Counted from the stretch's first letter, positions 9,801 to 18,843 are shown. The stretch: 32,015 nucleotides of DNA from an uncultured Caryophanales bacterium (GCA_946626345.1 CAMOUB010000007.1:1-32015), one strand, 5' to 3'. The notes: generated by a model from the sequence alone, not told the origin. Translations and numbers: made by a program.

Positions 9801-9841
9801 TCATATTAGCAATTAATAAATATTTGCATGGGGTGATGTAA
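6833..9841 (+). CDS. Membrane-anchored protein with InlB/Listeria-Bacteroides-type repeats and C-terminal Hint (Hedgehog/intein) domain
   Basis: N-terminal hydrophobic anchor (ALFFIIIGVFIFFFIMHLIIY). Repeat-like segments (GYNVELYYGDTYDLSLLDLKKENYYFLNWYD..., NEYEIDAYYDSNIKMPEVIKENYVLDSWYLE). Hint start CIIEGTKIMLSDGTYKNVEDLTINDKLMSFNHETGKLEEA (from about 9149), then YSPVTF...GGIIDGLFNYFEL and the tail DIEKYGLYTYDDFIDFVPYDFYEYFNG. Start is TTG 6833 or ATG 6842. Confidence 0.8.
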   Translation: MDNMKGIKALFFIIIGVFIFFFIMHLIIYNNSSNKIANFYSEDYDYLIPDTKYNFNPKIELETGKKIDKKIIITSNNSNVRVDGYTIIVDSKIETPSKVNLDFCYKNVKKTIEYNIIDSPIEITNNELIYGQSYYINGNYDIKINDIDYKDYINVINTKEKTIVIPISIGEYDLVFDNKEIKHFSFKFFDENLTKVVGFKSYSELKQLDEIIIDDGIDNINFSELEKIKRINELKIISNNYVNITGSFIFNTIYVLDDLYSEYEKEEFFYKIYPKSGIVIIYPDNTIDIIENMDNYIPKKIIGYEFIDFSIKNEINKLNDKPKKFIANYLHIKYNLYIDKGFNSGYNVELYYGDTYDLSLLDLKKENYYFLNWYDITNDKKIEDLNFIFNFEYDVKIKAIWGFDYYINYAIDDTILNKDLFENELVSITSNYEISKIIPLKVGYTFSHWLINGDIYENQDINDYAKSAYDIVTITPVFDPNKYKITYYDSANNEYEIDAYYDSNIKMPEVIKENYVLDSWYLEKYNKYLDIEFKYNYDENIILKPRFEYYFDIEYIYENNSVTKTYYSKDDNYFYSINPINDYILAWKMDNQVYEFNSKILNSVFNKPGSYNCILKKTPIYYLNYYVEGKNNSITKISYECDKEYNLYLPSDYTNSKASHYLINGTRYELGQSIKNLSYTAGEIINVYIIYEYVVDVIRLYGEDYTLRINGVVRNSGSYAYPNDLINISFSAPSGRENARISMIDGLDQNSSTFNMPYNAVTIIITSDQTSTCIIEGTKIMLSDGTYKNVEDLTINDKLMSFNHETGKLEEAVGFIDPENHNQVLTDVYYLLFDNGNKLGISFEHRFFDTDLKKYIIINSNTIDDYIGDNFLFIDYLNNEYKYETVKFIGYEIKQEYIRCYSPVTFININFISNNILTASGGIIDGLFNYFELDDNYKYDIAKKEEDIEKYGLYTYDDFIDFVPYDFYEYFNGAYLKISVEKGIWTFDDIILAINKYLHGVM

Positions 9842-9845
9842 TTTT

Positions 9846-12800
9846 ATGGAAAATAAAATAAAAATACGAAAAATTAAATTTTTAAAATTTCTACGAGATT
9901 TTTTAATAATGGTTATTATACCTTTAGTTTTAGTTGTATTAATTGGATGGGGACTATGGCTAATAAGATCAAAAAACAATGGCTTTGATACAGCTGCTGC
10001 ACTAATATCTACAATAGTATTTGTTATTATATTTGCAATTGTATCATTTGCTACATATAACAAATTAAAAACAAAACTACAATCTCCACTTGTAGATGTT
10101 TTAGCGATATTAATAATGTTAGCTATTAGTACATTTATTAGAACTTGGGTATGTACAACAAGTATTCCAGATGCTTGGTTTAATTCAACAGACCTTGGAA
10201 TTTGGTTAAAACATTTTTATATGAGCATAGGTACTTTTGGATTTACAGATCTAGAATTCCCAGAAGTTCTTAGTTCAATTCCTTATTATAGAGACTTATT
10301 ATATTCTTTATATTATTTATTGCCTATTAATTTAGCATTTGTATTATTGATTGTTGGTTCATATAATCTAGCCTTTGGCTTTTATTCATTTATAGGTCTA
10401 CAAATTCAAATAAGATTTAAAAAATTACATTTCATAATGACATTTATAAATTGGATTAGAAAAGTAAAATATAATTATTATATATTTACATCACTTGATG
10501 AAAATAGCATTAGTTTTGCTAAAAAAATAAAAAATAAACAAGATATTGTTATCTTTTATGGTGATGATATTCCTGCATTTGATTCTAAGAACAAATTATG
10601 TAAAGATGTTGCGTCAAGTGGATTTTATTACTATCCTACAGTAGATAGTGATAAATCTGTAATTAGAAAAATATTTGGATACAAGAGTACTTGGGAAATA
10701 AAAAATAAATCAATATATATCTTTGCTTTTAATTTAAATGACAGATTAATACCAGATGAGGTTAAAAATTCATCAGAGGTTTTTGATCAAATAAGTAAAC
10801 TAGAATATGGAAAAAAACAAGATCTAAATTTGATATTTTTAAATTTGATATTTAAAGATATTTTAGAAAAAATAGATAAATACATTAAAAATAAACAAGC
10901 TTCAAATGAAGAACAAACTTCAAATGAAGAACAACCTTCAAATGAAAAACAAACTTCAAATGAAGAACAAAAAGATGTGATATTCTTTAAAGAAATAAAA
11001 AGTATAATTGAAAGTTATATAAATAAAAATAAAAACATAAATGACACTTGTAAAGACTTAAATAAATTATTTAATGGACCTAATGATAAAGATATTAAAG
11101 AAAATAAATTATTTAAGATAATAAATAAAAAATTATTTAAAATAAATAAAAAATTATTTTATTTTGAAATTAAATCATACAAAAGAGGTAATATTAAATT
11201 CTTTATTTTATCAAAGGATAATTTAAATTCATCTATTTACCAAAATAAATATAATGCCTTAACTGGAAAAGTTGATCCAATATATATAAAACCAGAATTA
11301 TATGTATTGTCAGAATGCGCAGTTGCAGCAAAAGAATTAGCACTAGATATAAGTTTGATTCAAAAGAGTGAACTAGATAAAATTAACAAAAAAAATAATG
11401 ATCCAAATAGTGAGAAAAAGGAACAAACTGATAAGCAATTGTTATTTGGCGATATGGAATTATATATTGTTGGTTTTGGCGGTTTAGGCCAAGAAGTACT
11501 TAATAAACTATATGCAAATAATATTGTAAGTAGTTTAAGAATTGAAAAAGGAAAGCTTGTTATAGATTACAATACATTTAAAGCATTTGTTTTTGAGCAA
11601 GAAAAATATAGTGGAGATTTAGATAAAAGAATTAAAGATTATCAATCTTTATATAGATATTATAATGTTTATAAAACAAATGATACTTTGTTGAATTATA
11701 ACAAAAATTTAATTTCTGATTATTTTTATTTCATCTTAAGAGCATTTAATAAAAAAATAAATGATATAGGTAATAGCATTATTAGTTTTAAATCTAAATT
11801 TAAATCTACTTTAATCAATTATAATAATGAAATTAGTATTATAGTAGATAGAATAAAAAGAATTGATAAAGAAGAATATGTAAAATTTAAATATGATTTC
11901 ACTTTAGTTTTAGCTATAACTAAGAATTTAAAACGAATTTATAGTTCATTTGAGAATATTTCTAAATCAAATGTTGAAGCATCTAATATATGTGAAGCTA
12001 TTAAAAAGATTTTTGAAGAAGATAAATTTGTTGATTTATGTTTAAGGGCATATCAAGAAGAATTAAATATGCATATTAAAAATAATGATTATGTTAATGA
12101 AATTAAAGGATTTAGTAATAAATATAATTATATGTTTGATGATATAAAAACTATTTTAAGATATGATAATGAAAATAGTTTTATAGATGATATGTCAAAA
12201 TTAAATGACAAACTTAATACATGTAGTACACATTTAGAAAATGTTGATTCAATAATTATAAAGATATATAGAAATGAATACGACAAAAATAGTATTAAAT
12301 ATAATGATGTGTATAATCCACCTCATATATATTTTTCAGATAATAAAGATATATTTAAACAATTTGATGATATAACTGGTCAAGATAAAGTATATGCTGA
12401 TTTAGAAAAAACAAGACGAGTATTTGTATTTACAACAGGTTCAGATGAAACAAATATTAATTATGCAAATTATTTAATTAAAGATATTAGAAAAGAATAT
12501 CATTCAAAAGCATTTATACCAAAAAAAGATGGTGTTCGTACTTTATGTGATGATGCTGATATTATTGCAATTAATGTTAGAGATGCAAAAAATATATATA
12601 AAATCGATTTAAATGGTGGCGATTTTATTAGTGATGATACAAGTAATGTAGATAGAACTGATAAAAAAATATTCTTTAGTCCAATATATAACTTATATGT
12701 TATTGTGTTTGGTCTATTTGACAAAATATATGATGAATCATTAATTAATTATGATAATGATATGCTTTATAATTTCTCTTATACTAAGAACTATAATTAT

Positions 12801-13544
12801 ATAGACAGGATAATAAAAGAAAAAATACCATTTGATGGACAAAATTCAAAGAAAGAAACATTCAATGAATTAGTTAAGGATTTTAAATTTAGCGAAGACA
12901 CTGGAAATTTATTTACTGAAATTAGACAAAATGTTTCTTTAATTAATTCAGTCTTTATTGAATTAGATAATGAAAATTATTTTGAGGCGTTACAAAGCTA
13001 TAAAAAATTATGCGAATATAATAAAATACTCTCCATGCCACAAATTGATGATTTGTTAGAAATTGATGGATTTAATGTCTTAAAGAATAATAAGAAATTA
13101 AAAGAAATTGATGATGACAGAAAAAAACAATCAATTAAAATTTCTAATATTAAAAAGATTAAAACTTATTCTTACTTGCAGAACTATGAATCCTGGAATT
13201 CGATTCCATTGAGTCATAAAGAATCAAACTCAATGGTCGAATTATATAGAAAAGCTTTATATTTATTTTATGAATTTGTTGATAAAAATGAAATTAATAC
13301 GAATGAGGCAGTATTTGAATTAATGAAATTAGAACATTATAGATGGATTAGACAACAAATTTCTGATGGTTGGAATTTGAATTTTGATAAAGAAAAAAAC
13401 TATAAATATCATACGGATTTAAGAAATTTATTCGAGATTGGAATAGAAAAAAGGATGTATGATTTAATCAACATAATGTGTTCGGTTAATTTATCAACTG
13501 CATTAAATAATAATTCAAAGCAAGAACCAGGAAATAATAACTAA
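9846..13544 (+). CDS. Large multi-TM protein with Rossmann (TrkA-N/RCK-like) motif and C-terminal RyR-like domain
   Basis: Several N-terminal TM helices (about 9890-10430). Pore-like FYMSIGTFGFTDLEFPE (about 10214-10260). Dinucleotide-binding ELYIVGFGGLGQEVLNKL (about 11455-11510). C-terminal ELMKLEHYRWIRQQISDGWNL (about 13316-13380) resembles the RyR signature EHxRW...GW. Starts 4 nt after the previous stop. Confidence 0.7.
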   Translation: MENKIKIRKIKFLKFLRDFLIMVIIPLVLVVLIGWGLWLIRSKNNGFDTAAALISTIVFVIIFAIVSFATYNKLKTKLQSPLVDVLAILIMLAISTFIRTWVCTTSIPDAWFNSTDLGIWLKHFYMSIGTFGFTDLEFPEVLSSIPYYRDLLYSLYYLLPINLAFVLLIVGSYNLAFGFYSFIGLQIQIRFKKLHFIMTFINWIRKVKYNYYIFTSLDENSISFAKKIKNKQDIVIFYGDDIPAFDSKNKLCKDVASSGFYYYPTVDSDKSVIRKIFGYKSTWEIKNKSIYIFAFNLNDRLIPDEVKNSSEVFDQISKLEYGKKQDLNLIFLNLIFKDILEKIDKYIKNKQASNEEQTSNEEQPSNEKQTSNEEQKDVIFFKEIKSIIESYINKNKNINDTCKDLNKLFNGPNDKDIKENKLFKIINKKLFKINKKLFYFEIKSYKRGNIKFFILSKDNLNSSIYQNKYNALTGKVDPIYIKPELYVLSECAVAAKELALDISLIQKSELDKINKKNNDPNSEKKEQTDKQLLFGDMELYIVGFGGLGQEVLNKLYANNIVSSLRIEKGKLVIDYNTFKAFVFEQEKYSGDLDKRIKDYQSLYRYYNVYKTNDTLLNYNKNLISDYFYFILRAFNKKINDIGNSIISFKSKFKSTLINYNNEISIIVDRIKRIDKEEYVKFKYDFTLVLAITKNLKRIYSSFENISKSNVEASNICEAIKKIFEEDKFVDLCLRAYQEELNMHIKNNDYVNEIKGFSNKYNYMFDDIKTILRYDNENSFIDDMSKLNDKLNTCSTHLENVDSIIIKIYRNEYDKNSIKYNDVYNPPHIYFSDNKDIFKQFDDITGQDKVYADLEKTRRVFVFTTGSDETNINYANYLIKDIRKEYHSKAFIPKKDGVRTLCDDADIIAINVRDAKNIYKIDLNGGDFISDDTSNVDRTDKKIFFSPIYNLYVIVFGLFDKIYDESLINYDNDMLYNFSYTKNYNYIDRIIKEKIPFDGQNSKKETFNELVKDFKFSEDTGNLFTEIRQNVSLINSVFIELDNENYFEALQSYKKLCEYNKILSMPQIDDLLEIDGFNVLKNNKKLKEIDDDRKKQSIKISNIKKIKTYSYLQNYESWNSIPLSHKESNSMVELYRKALYLFYEFVDKNEINTNEAVFELMKLEHYRWIRQQISDGWNLNFDKEKNYKYHTDLRNLFEIGIEKRMYDLINIMCSVNLSTALNNNSKQEPGNNN
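10899..10970 (+). repeat. In-frame 18-bp tandem repeat, 4 units
   Basis: Units NCTTCAAATGAAGAACAA x4 (10899-10916, 10917-10934, 10935-10952, 10953-10970), encoding (A/T/P)SNE(E/K)Q. Confidence 0.95.
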
Positions 13545-13627
13545 TTATTCCGTAATAATTAAGCAATTATGCTAGTTATAAATTATGTGTTTAATAATAA
13601 AATATTAATGAAAGGAGATTATGGTAT

Positions 13628-14311
13628 ATGCAAAGTAATCTGCAAAGTAGAAAGATAGATTTAGTCTTCGTTATAGATGGTACTGGTAGTATGACACCAT
13701 GCTTAGATATGGTAAAGGATGCTGCAAGAACATTTTATAAGAAATTCGAAGAGAAAATGAAAGATATGGGAAGCTCCATAGATTTATTAAGAGTTAAATT
13801 AATAGTATTTAGAGATTATGAATGTGATTCCAATCCAATGGATGAAAGCCCATTTTATGAATTACCTTTGGATTTAGCCGATTTTGAATCAAAGCTATCT
13901 AGTATAAAAGCTATTGGTGGTGGAGATGCAAATGAAAACGGACTTGAAGCACTACACTTTGCATTTAATTCGGATTTTATCGCAAGAGGATTAAAAGATA
14001 GACAAGTAATTGTATTATTCACTGATACAGATGCACTAAAGCTAGGTGAAAGAAGTGATTTGAAAAATTATCCAAAAAATATGGTTGATGAAACAAGATT
14101 TATATCTGAATGGATTATGCCAGGCCAAACATCAAAACTAAACCCAAGAGGTAAAAGATTAGTAATTTATGCACCAAATGGTACATCATATAAGGAATTA
14201 TCTGCTAAGCTACCTGGAGCAAATTTTATTCCAGTAGAATTAAGTAGTGGTATGGCAGAATTTAATTTCGATGAAATAATAAGAATAATTGCAGCTTCTG
14301 CAAGTAATTAA
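13628..14311 (+). CDS. vWA domain protein (TerY-like), first tandem paralogue
   Basis: IDLVFVIDGTGSM MIDAS-like motif, FRDYECDSNP, GGGDANENGLEALHFAF, VIVLFTDTDA. RBS AAAGGAG at 13611-13617. Confidence 0.88.
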   Translation: MQSNLQSRKIDLVFVIDGTGSMTPCLDMVKDAARTFYKKFEEKMKDMGSSIDLLRVKLIVFRDYECDSNPMDESPFYELPLDLADFESKLSSIKAIGGGDANENGLEALHFAFNSDFIARGLKDRQVIVLFTDTDALKLGERSDLKNYPKNMVDETRFISEWIMPGQTSKLNPRGKRLVIYAPNGTSYKELSAKLPGANFIPVELSSGMAEFNFDEIIRIIAASASN

Positions 14312-14332
14312 AAGAAAAAAGGAGAAAAGAAA

Positions 14333-15004
14333 ATGGAAAAAAGAAAAATTGATATGGTATTTGTAATTGATGGAACAGGAAGCATGGGACCTTGTATCGA
14401 CAAGGTAAAAGAAGCAGCTAAAAAATTCTATCAAAAATTTAATGAACAAATGATTTTAATGGGTAGTGAGGTTACTTCACTTAGAATTAAAACAATAGTA
14501 TTTAGAGACTATCAAGATGATGGCGATGAATCAATGGTTGAAAGTCCATTCTTTGAGCTTCCAATTGACTTAGCTGATTTTGAAGCATCACTAGCATCTA
14601 TTCATGCAACAGGTGGTGGAGATATTCCTGAAAATGGACTTGAAGCATTACACTTTGCATTCAATTCAGATTTTACTGCGACAGGATTACGTGATAGACA
14701 AGTTATTGTACTTTTCACAGATGCTGATGCCCTAGCTATTAAAGAAAGAGAAACAGCCCCAGGATACCCTGCAGGAATGCCAGATGAAACAGGATTAATT
14801 ACTGAATGGATTATGCCAAGCCAAATGTCAAAGTTAAGCAGAGGTAAGAGATTAGTAATTTATGCACCTAATGAATCAAAATATAAAGAATTATCTGCAA
14901 AACTACCTGGTTCTAATTTCGTACCAGTAGAATTATCTACAGGATTAGTAGAATTTGATTTTGACGATATTATTAAAATTATTGCTGCATCTGCAAGTAA
15001 TTAA
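14333..15004 (+). CDS. vWA domain protein (TerY-like), second tandem paralogue
   Basis: KIDMVFVIDGTGSMGPCIDKVKEAAKKFYQKF, GGGDIPENGLEALHFAFNSDF, VIVLFTDADA. Highly similar along its whole length to 13628-14311; both end IIAASASN. Confidence 0.88.
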   Translation: MEKRKIDMVFVIDGTGSMGPCIDKVKEAAKKFYQKFNEQMILMGSEVTSLRIKTIVFRDYQDDGDESMVESPFFELPIDLADFEASLASIHATGGGDIPENGLEALHFAFNSDFTATGLRDRQVIVLFTDADALAIKERETAPGYPAGMPDETGLITEWIMPSQMSKLSRGKRLVIYAPNESKYKELSAKLPGSNFVPVELSTGLVEFDFDDIIKIIAASASN

Positions 15005-15030
15005 TATTAAATACACTTTGGAGGTGTACC

Positions 15031-16635
15031 ATGAAATATTATGACTATACAGTTGATTCAAAATATGAATGCTCGGACGGAAGTATAAAATGGTCTATTA
15101 CAGGTAATGGAGCATATATTATAGGAAAAAAAGGATCTAATTCATTCTTTATCAAAAGAAGATTTGATCCAATTTATCCTGATAAATCTTTACCAAAAGA
15201 GATAAGAGAACATCTATTAAAGGAAATATTGCCTATTGCTAATAAGCAAAAAGAACTTCAAAAAAGAATGAAGGTATATGATACATTTAAAGATCATATA
15301 GCTGTTGAGCTTGAATTAATTGAAGGTGATATGGAAAATAGATTTGTAACTATCACATATAAATTAGATGGTCTTGGAGATGAATTCGATTATACTAAAA
15401 TGAGCTTTGCTCAATTCTTAGATATGTCAAAGGAAATGGCAAATGCTTTATCTAAATTACATAAGGTTGGAGTAATTCATGGTGATTTAAAGCCTAAAAA
15501 CTTTGTAATATCACAAGATGGTACTAAATATATTCCATATGTAATAGATTTTGATTCATCTTATATAGATACAGAAATACCTATGACTATTCCAGGATCT
15601 GCTGGTTATTTTTCACCTGAAGCATTATTAGTAAATGAAAAAGTAGAGCGTGCAATGGATGAAGGAATTGAGGATTTAGGACCTGTTGCAAATAGAAGTG
15701 TAATAACACCTAAGGTAGATGTATTTACATTAGCTTTAGTTTATCATGTATTGTGGTCTGGAGTATTTCCTAACTATAGTATTGATTATGATTCAGTAGC
15801 TTCTGCAATAAACGCAGGTACTCCTATTACAATATCTTCTAAGTTTAACTTGAAAATAGGTGAAGAATCTAAGGCAACCTTTAAATCATTATTAAATTGG
15901 ATGATTACAAAAGATATAACTAATCGTCCTACAATGGATCAAGTAATAGAGGTATTAAATGATAAATTAAGAGTACCATCTGAATATCATGTTGGTGATG
16001 ATGAATTAAATATTAAGCCAATATTATGGCAACAAGATATTTTACTTACACAACCATTTGATGTTAAGCAATTAGAAGAAGCAGGTGTAGAAGAATTCTA
16101 TCCTTCAACTAAAATGGATGGAGAAGAAACTGTTAAAATCTATACTGTTAAATTAAAAGGTGATTCTAATTTATATAATTTAACAATTAATGAATTATTT
16201 GAAAAAGGTATCTTAAAAAAGGTTGAATCAGTTTATGATGAGCCATTTGATGATGACAATGCTGAATTTGTTAGTCCTGAAGAATTATTAAAATTAGGCA
16301 TTATCAAAATTGAAAGATACAAAGAAGATATTACAAATAGAAATAGATATAGAATCACTAAAAGAGATATTATTTTCTCAAAAGGAATCAATTCATTGAT
16401 TCAAATGGGAATAGCTAGAATTAAGCCTGTATCATCAGATGTAGATAATACATTATTTGATGAACCATATTCTAGTGATTTAGTATATAACAAAGATAGA
16501 ATATTAGAGAGTAAAATTAAATCAATTAAGCGTTCAACACCAAATACATATACTGTATCTTGGGAAGGAAAAGGAGATTTTGAGCTTCCTGAGGCAACAG
16601 TAGAATCACTAGGCTTTTTAGTAAGAAAGGTGTAG
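15031..16635 (+). CDS. Ser/Thr protein kinase-like protein with C-terminal extension
   Basis: HGDLKPKNFVI catalytic loop, VIDFDSSY (DFD in place of DFG), GSAGYFSPEALL activation/APE-like segment, VDVFTLALVYHVLWSG. C-terminal ~200 aa extension. Confidence 0.85.
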   Translation: MKYYDYTVDSKYECSDGSIKWSITGNGAYIIGKKGSNSFFIKRRFDPIYPDKSLPKEIREHLLKEILPIANKQKELQKRMKVYDTFKDHIAVELELIEGDMENRFVTITYKLDGLGDEFDYTKMSFAQFLDMSKEMANALSKLHKVGVIHGDLKPKNFVISQDGTKYIPYVIDFDSSYIDTEIPMTIPGSAGYFSPEALLVNEKVERAMDEGIEDLGPVANRSVITPKVDVFTLALVYHVLWSGVFPNYSIDYDSVASAINAGTPITISSKFNLKIGEESKATFKSLLNWMITKDITNRPTMDQVIEVLNDKLRVPSEYHVGDDELNIKPILWQQDILLTQPFDVKQLEEAGVEEFYPSTKMDGEETVKIYTVKLKGDSNLYNLTINELFEKGILKKVESVYDEPFDDDNAEFVSPEELLKLGIIKIERYKEDITNRNRYRITKRDIIFSKGINSLIQMGIARIKPVSSDVDNTLFDEPYSSDLVYNKDRILESKIKSIKRSTPNTYTVSWEGKGDFELPEATVESLGFLVRKV

Positions 16636-16638
16636 TCT

Positions 16639-18843
16639 ATGGAAAAAATTAAATTAGATAAGGAAATTAAATATAAAGATTCATTTAATGATCAACTTTC
16701 ATTTTTATTTTATTCAATATTAAAAAATGAGGATGCAGATCCTGCAATTGTAAAATATATGCAAAATGGAATTGATTATACATTAATTACAGTTGCCGAT
16801 GGACTTGGTGGTTCTGGTGCTGAAAGGGTATTAATTACTGATAGTGATTTATGTAAATATAAAGAAGAAATATTAAGATTAGATGATGGTTTTATATCAT
16901 TAAACGTGTCAAATTGCTTTAAAACAGAATTTGATGATGTAACGAGCGAAAAATCTTATTTTGATTTATTAATGTCAGATATTAAACCCAATGAATCATA
17001 TACTAATGCCTTACTTGCATCAAGAATAGTTATATTTAGATTCATTAATTATATGATTAATAATAATGTTGATTTATCAAATCCTGATGATAAGAAAAAT
17101 TTAATAGATTTTATAAAAAAAGCTATTGTTAATATTAAAGAAAGATTAAATATAACTAAAAAAATTGAATTATTCTCAATATTACCTACAACATTAGTTT
17201 CAATTAGATATAACGAAACAGAAAATAAAATTGATGTAATATGGGCAGGAGATTCAAGAGCGTATATTTTAACTAAAAACGGACTATTCCAATTATCAGA
17301 AGATAATGAAGATTCAACAGGTAAAATGACTAATAATTTTTCATATGAGAGAAAAGATATTATATTAAATGTCAAAACATTTAATGTATCTGATTTTACT
17401 GATGATAATAAATTTGTATTGTTATGTACAAGTGATGGATTCTTTGATGTTTTTGGGGCAAATGATTATTTATATGATGAATATATGTTATTACATTTTA
17501 TTAATAAAAATAATAATATTGTAGATGCATATAAAGAAATGAAACAAACATTTGAAAATAAATATTTAGGCGATGATATAACTGTAGCTTATAACGCATT
17601 TGGATTTGAATCTTATGATGAATTAAAATCATATTTTAATCATAGATATGAAACAATTAATAATTTATTACAAGACTTTGAAAAATATGGTAAATACATT
17701 AAATATATAAACATAGATGAAGCAAGTGTTAAAAGCTATGTTGAAAGAAGACTAAAGGATTTCAAAAATAAATTCATTACATATATTTCTGATAACCCAT
17801 ATAAATTTAAGGATATATTTGGAATAAATAATATATTAGAGGATAAAAATAGCCCATATATAGATAAGCTATTAACTGATAATAAAATTAATGATATTTC
17901 TTGCATTAATAATTATCTAAAAGACAAAAAAGTACTATTTAATAATCAGATTAATGGGACATATCCTGATATGTATGCATCAATTAAAGAATTAATTGAA
18001 TGGTATGAAGGAAATTTACAAACTAAAGGTATTATTTCAATAATTAAAGATACTATTAATAATCTAAATAAATCTATCAACAATTTTAAGAATTTCTTTG
18101 TTGATAATAAAATGGGTGTTGAATTAACTAAAATTATGGATAAAGAAAAAATTGATGACCCTGTTGATATATTAATGGATGATCTATTATTAAATGTTAG
18201 AGAATATAAGAAAAAATCATTTAAATATTTACCTCTTTTAAATACAACTAAAGCACCTAAAAGATATAAAGATAATGAAAAGAAATTAGTTGATATAAAT
18301 TGTTTATTTTTAAAATATATAGATGAATTAAATAATGAAAAGGCAACTATTGAAGCAAAGCCTACTACAATAAAAAATGACATTAAATATTATGCAGAAT
18401 TAAAATCTATTTTTATTAAGATAGTTGATGTGTTTATTTTATTAAAGAAAATGATTATTGAATTCTTAGAACAAGATTATAATGACCAAAAGATTAAACT
18501 AGCTTTTATTGAAAAGGAATATATTGAAGTATATAAAAAATTAGTTAATGATAATAAGAATAACCTAGATTCAATTTTCTATTTAGATAAGATTAGTGGC
18601 ATTATAACTGAAAAAGAAAGAATATTAGAATTATTAAAATCTATTGATGATAAAACATTTGTCGATACTTTAGTAAATTATATTAAAGAAAACGATGGCT
18701 TAGATCAACTTTTTTCAGCTGAAGCATTAGACGAATTTAGATCTTATTATGAATTAGGTGCTAAGGTAAGTATTAAACAAATAGAAGTATTAATTAATAA
18801 CCTAAATTCTTTAGAAAAGAATTATTCTACATATTTAAAATAA
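16639..18843 (+). CDS. PP2C-family protein phosphatase with long C-terminal helical extension
   Basis: TVADGLGGSGAE, VIWAGDSRAYILTKNGLFQLSED, LLCTSDGFFDVFG, GDDITVAYNAFGF are PP2C metal/phosphate motifs. Starts 3 nt after the kinase stop. Confidence 0.87.
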   Translation: MEKIKLDKEIKYKDSFNDQLSFLFYSILKNEDADPAIVKYMQNGIDYTLITVADGLGGSGAERVLITDSDLCKYKEEILRLDDGFISLNVSNCFKTEFDDVTSEKSYFDLLMSDIKPNESYTNALLASRIVIFRFINYMINNNVDLSNPDDKKNLIDFIKKAIVNIKERLNITKKIELFSILPTTLVSIRYNETENKIDVIWAGDSRAYILTKNGLFQLSEDNEDSTGKMTNNFSYERKDIILNVKTFNVSDFTDDNKFVLLCTSDGFFDVFGANDYLYDEYMLLHFINKNNNIVDAYKEMKQTFENKYLGDDITVAYNAFGFESYDELKSYFNHRYETINNLLQDFEKYGKYIKYINIDEASVKSYVERRLKDFKNKFITYISDNPYKFKDIFGINNILEDKNSPYIDKLLTDNKINDISCINNYLKDKKVLFNNQINGTYPDMYASIKELIEWYEGNLQTKGIISIIKDTINNLNKSINNFKNFFVDNKMGVELTKIMDKEKIDDPVDILMDDLLLNVREYKKKSFKYLPLLNTTKAPKRYKDNEKKLVDINCLFLKYIDELNNEKATIEAKPTTIKNDIKYYAELKSIFIKIVDVFILLKKMIIEFLEQDYNDQKIKLAFIEKEYIEVYKKLVNDNKNNLDSIFYLDKISGIITEKERILELLKSIDDKTFVDTLVNYIKENDGLDQLFSAEALDEFRSYYELGAKVSIKQIEVLINNLNSLEKNYSTYLK

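Noticed and set aside
9806-10063. Minus-strand ORFs in the island (also 12500-12724, 14240-14449, 17049-17375, 17946-18383, 18900-19148, 19962-20186, 21585-21773, 23997-24254)
   Set aside because: All are low-complexity shadows opposite well-supported + strand genes in AT-rich DNA.
10899-10970. Possible CRISPR-like array
   Set aside because: Units are contiguous 18-bp repeats without spacers and are in-frame coding sequence.
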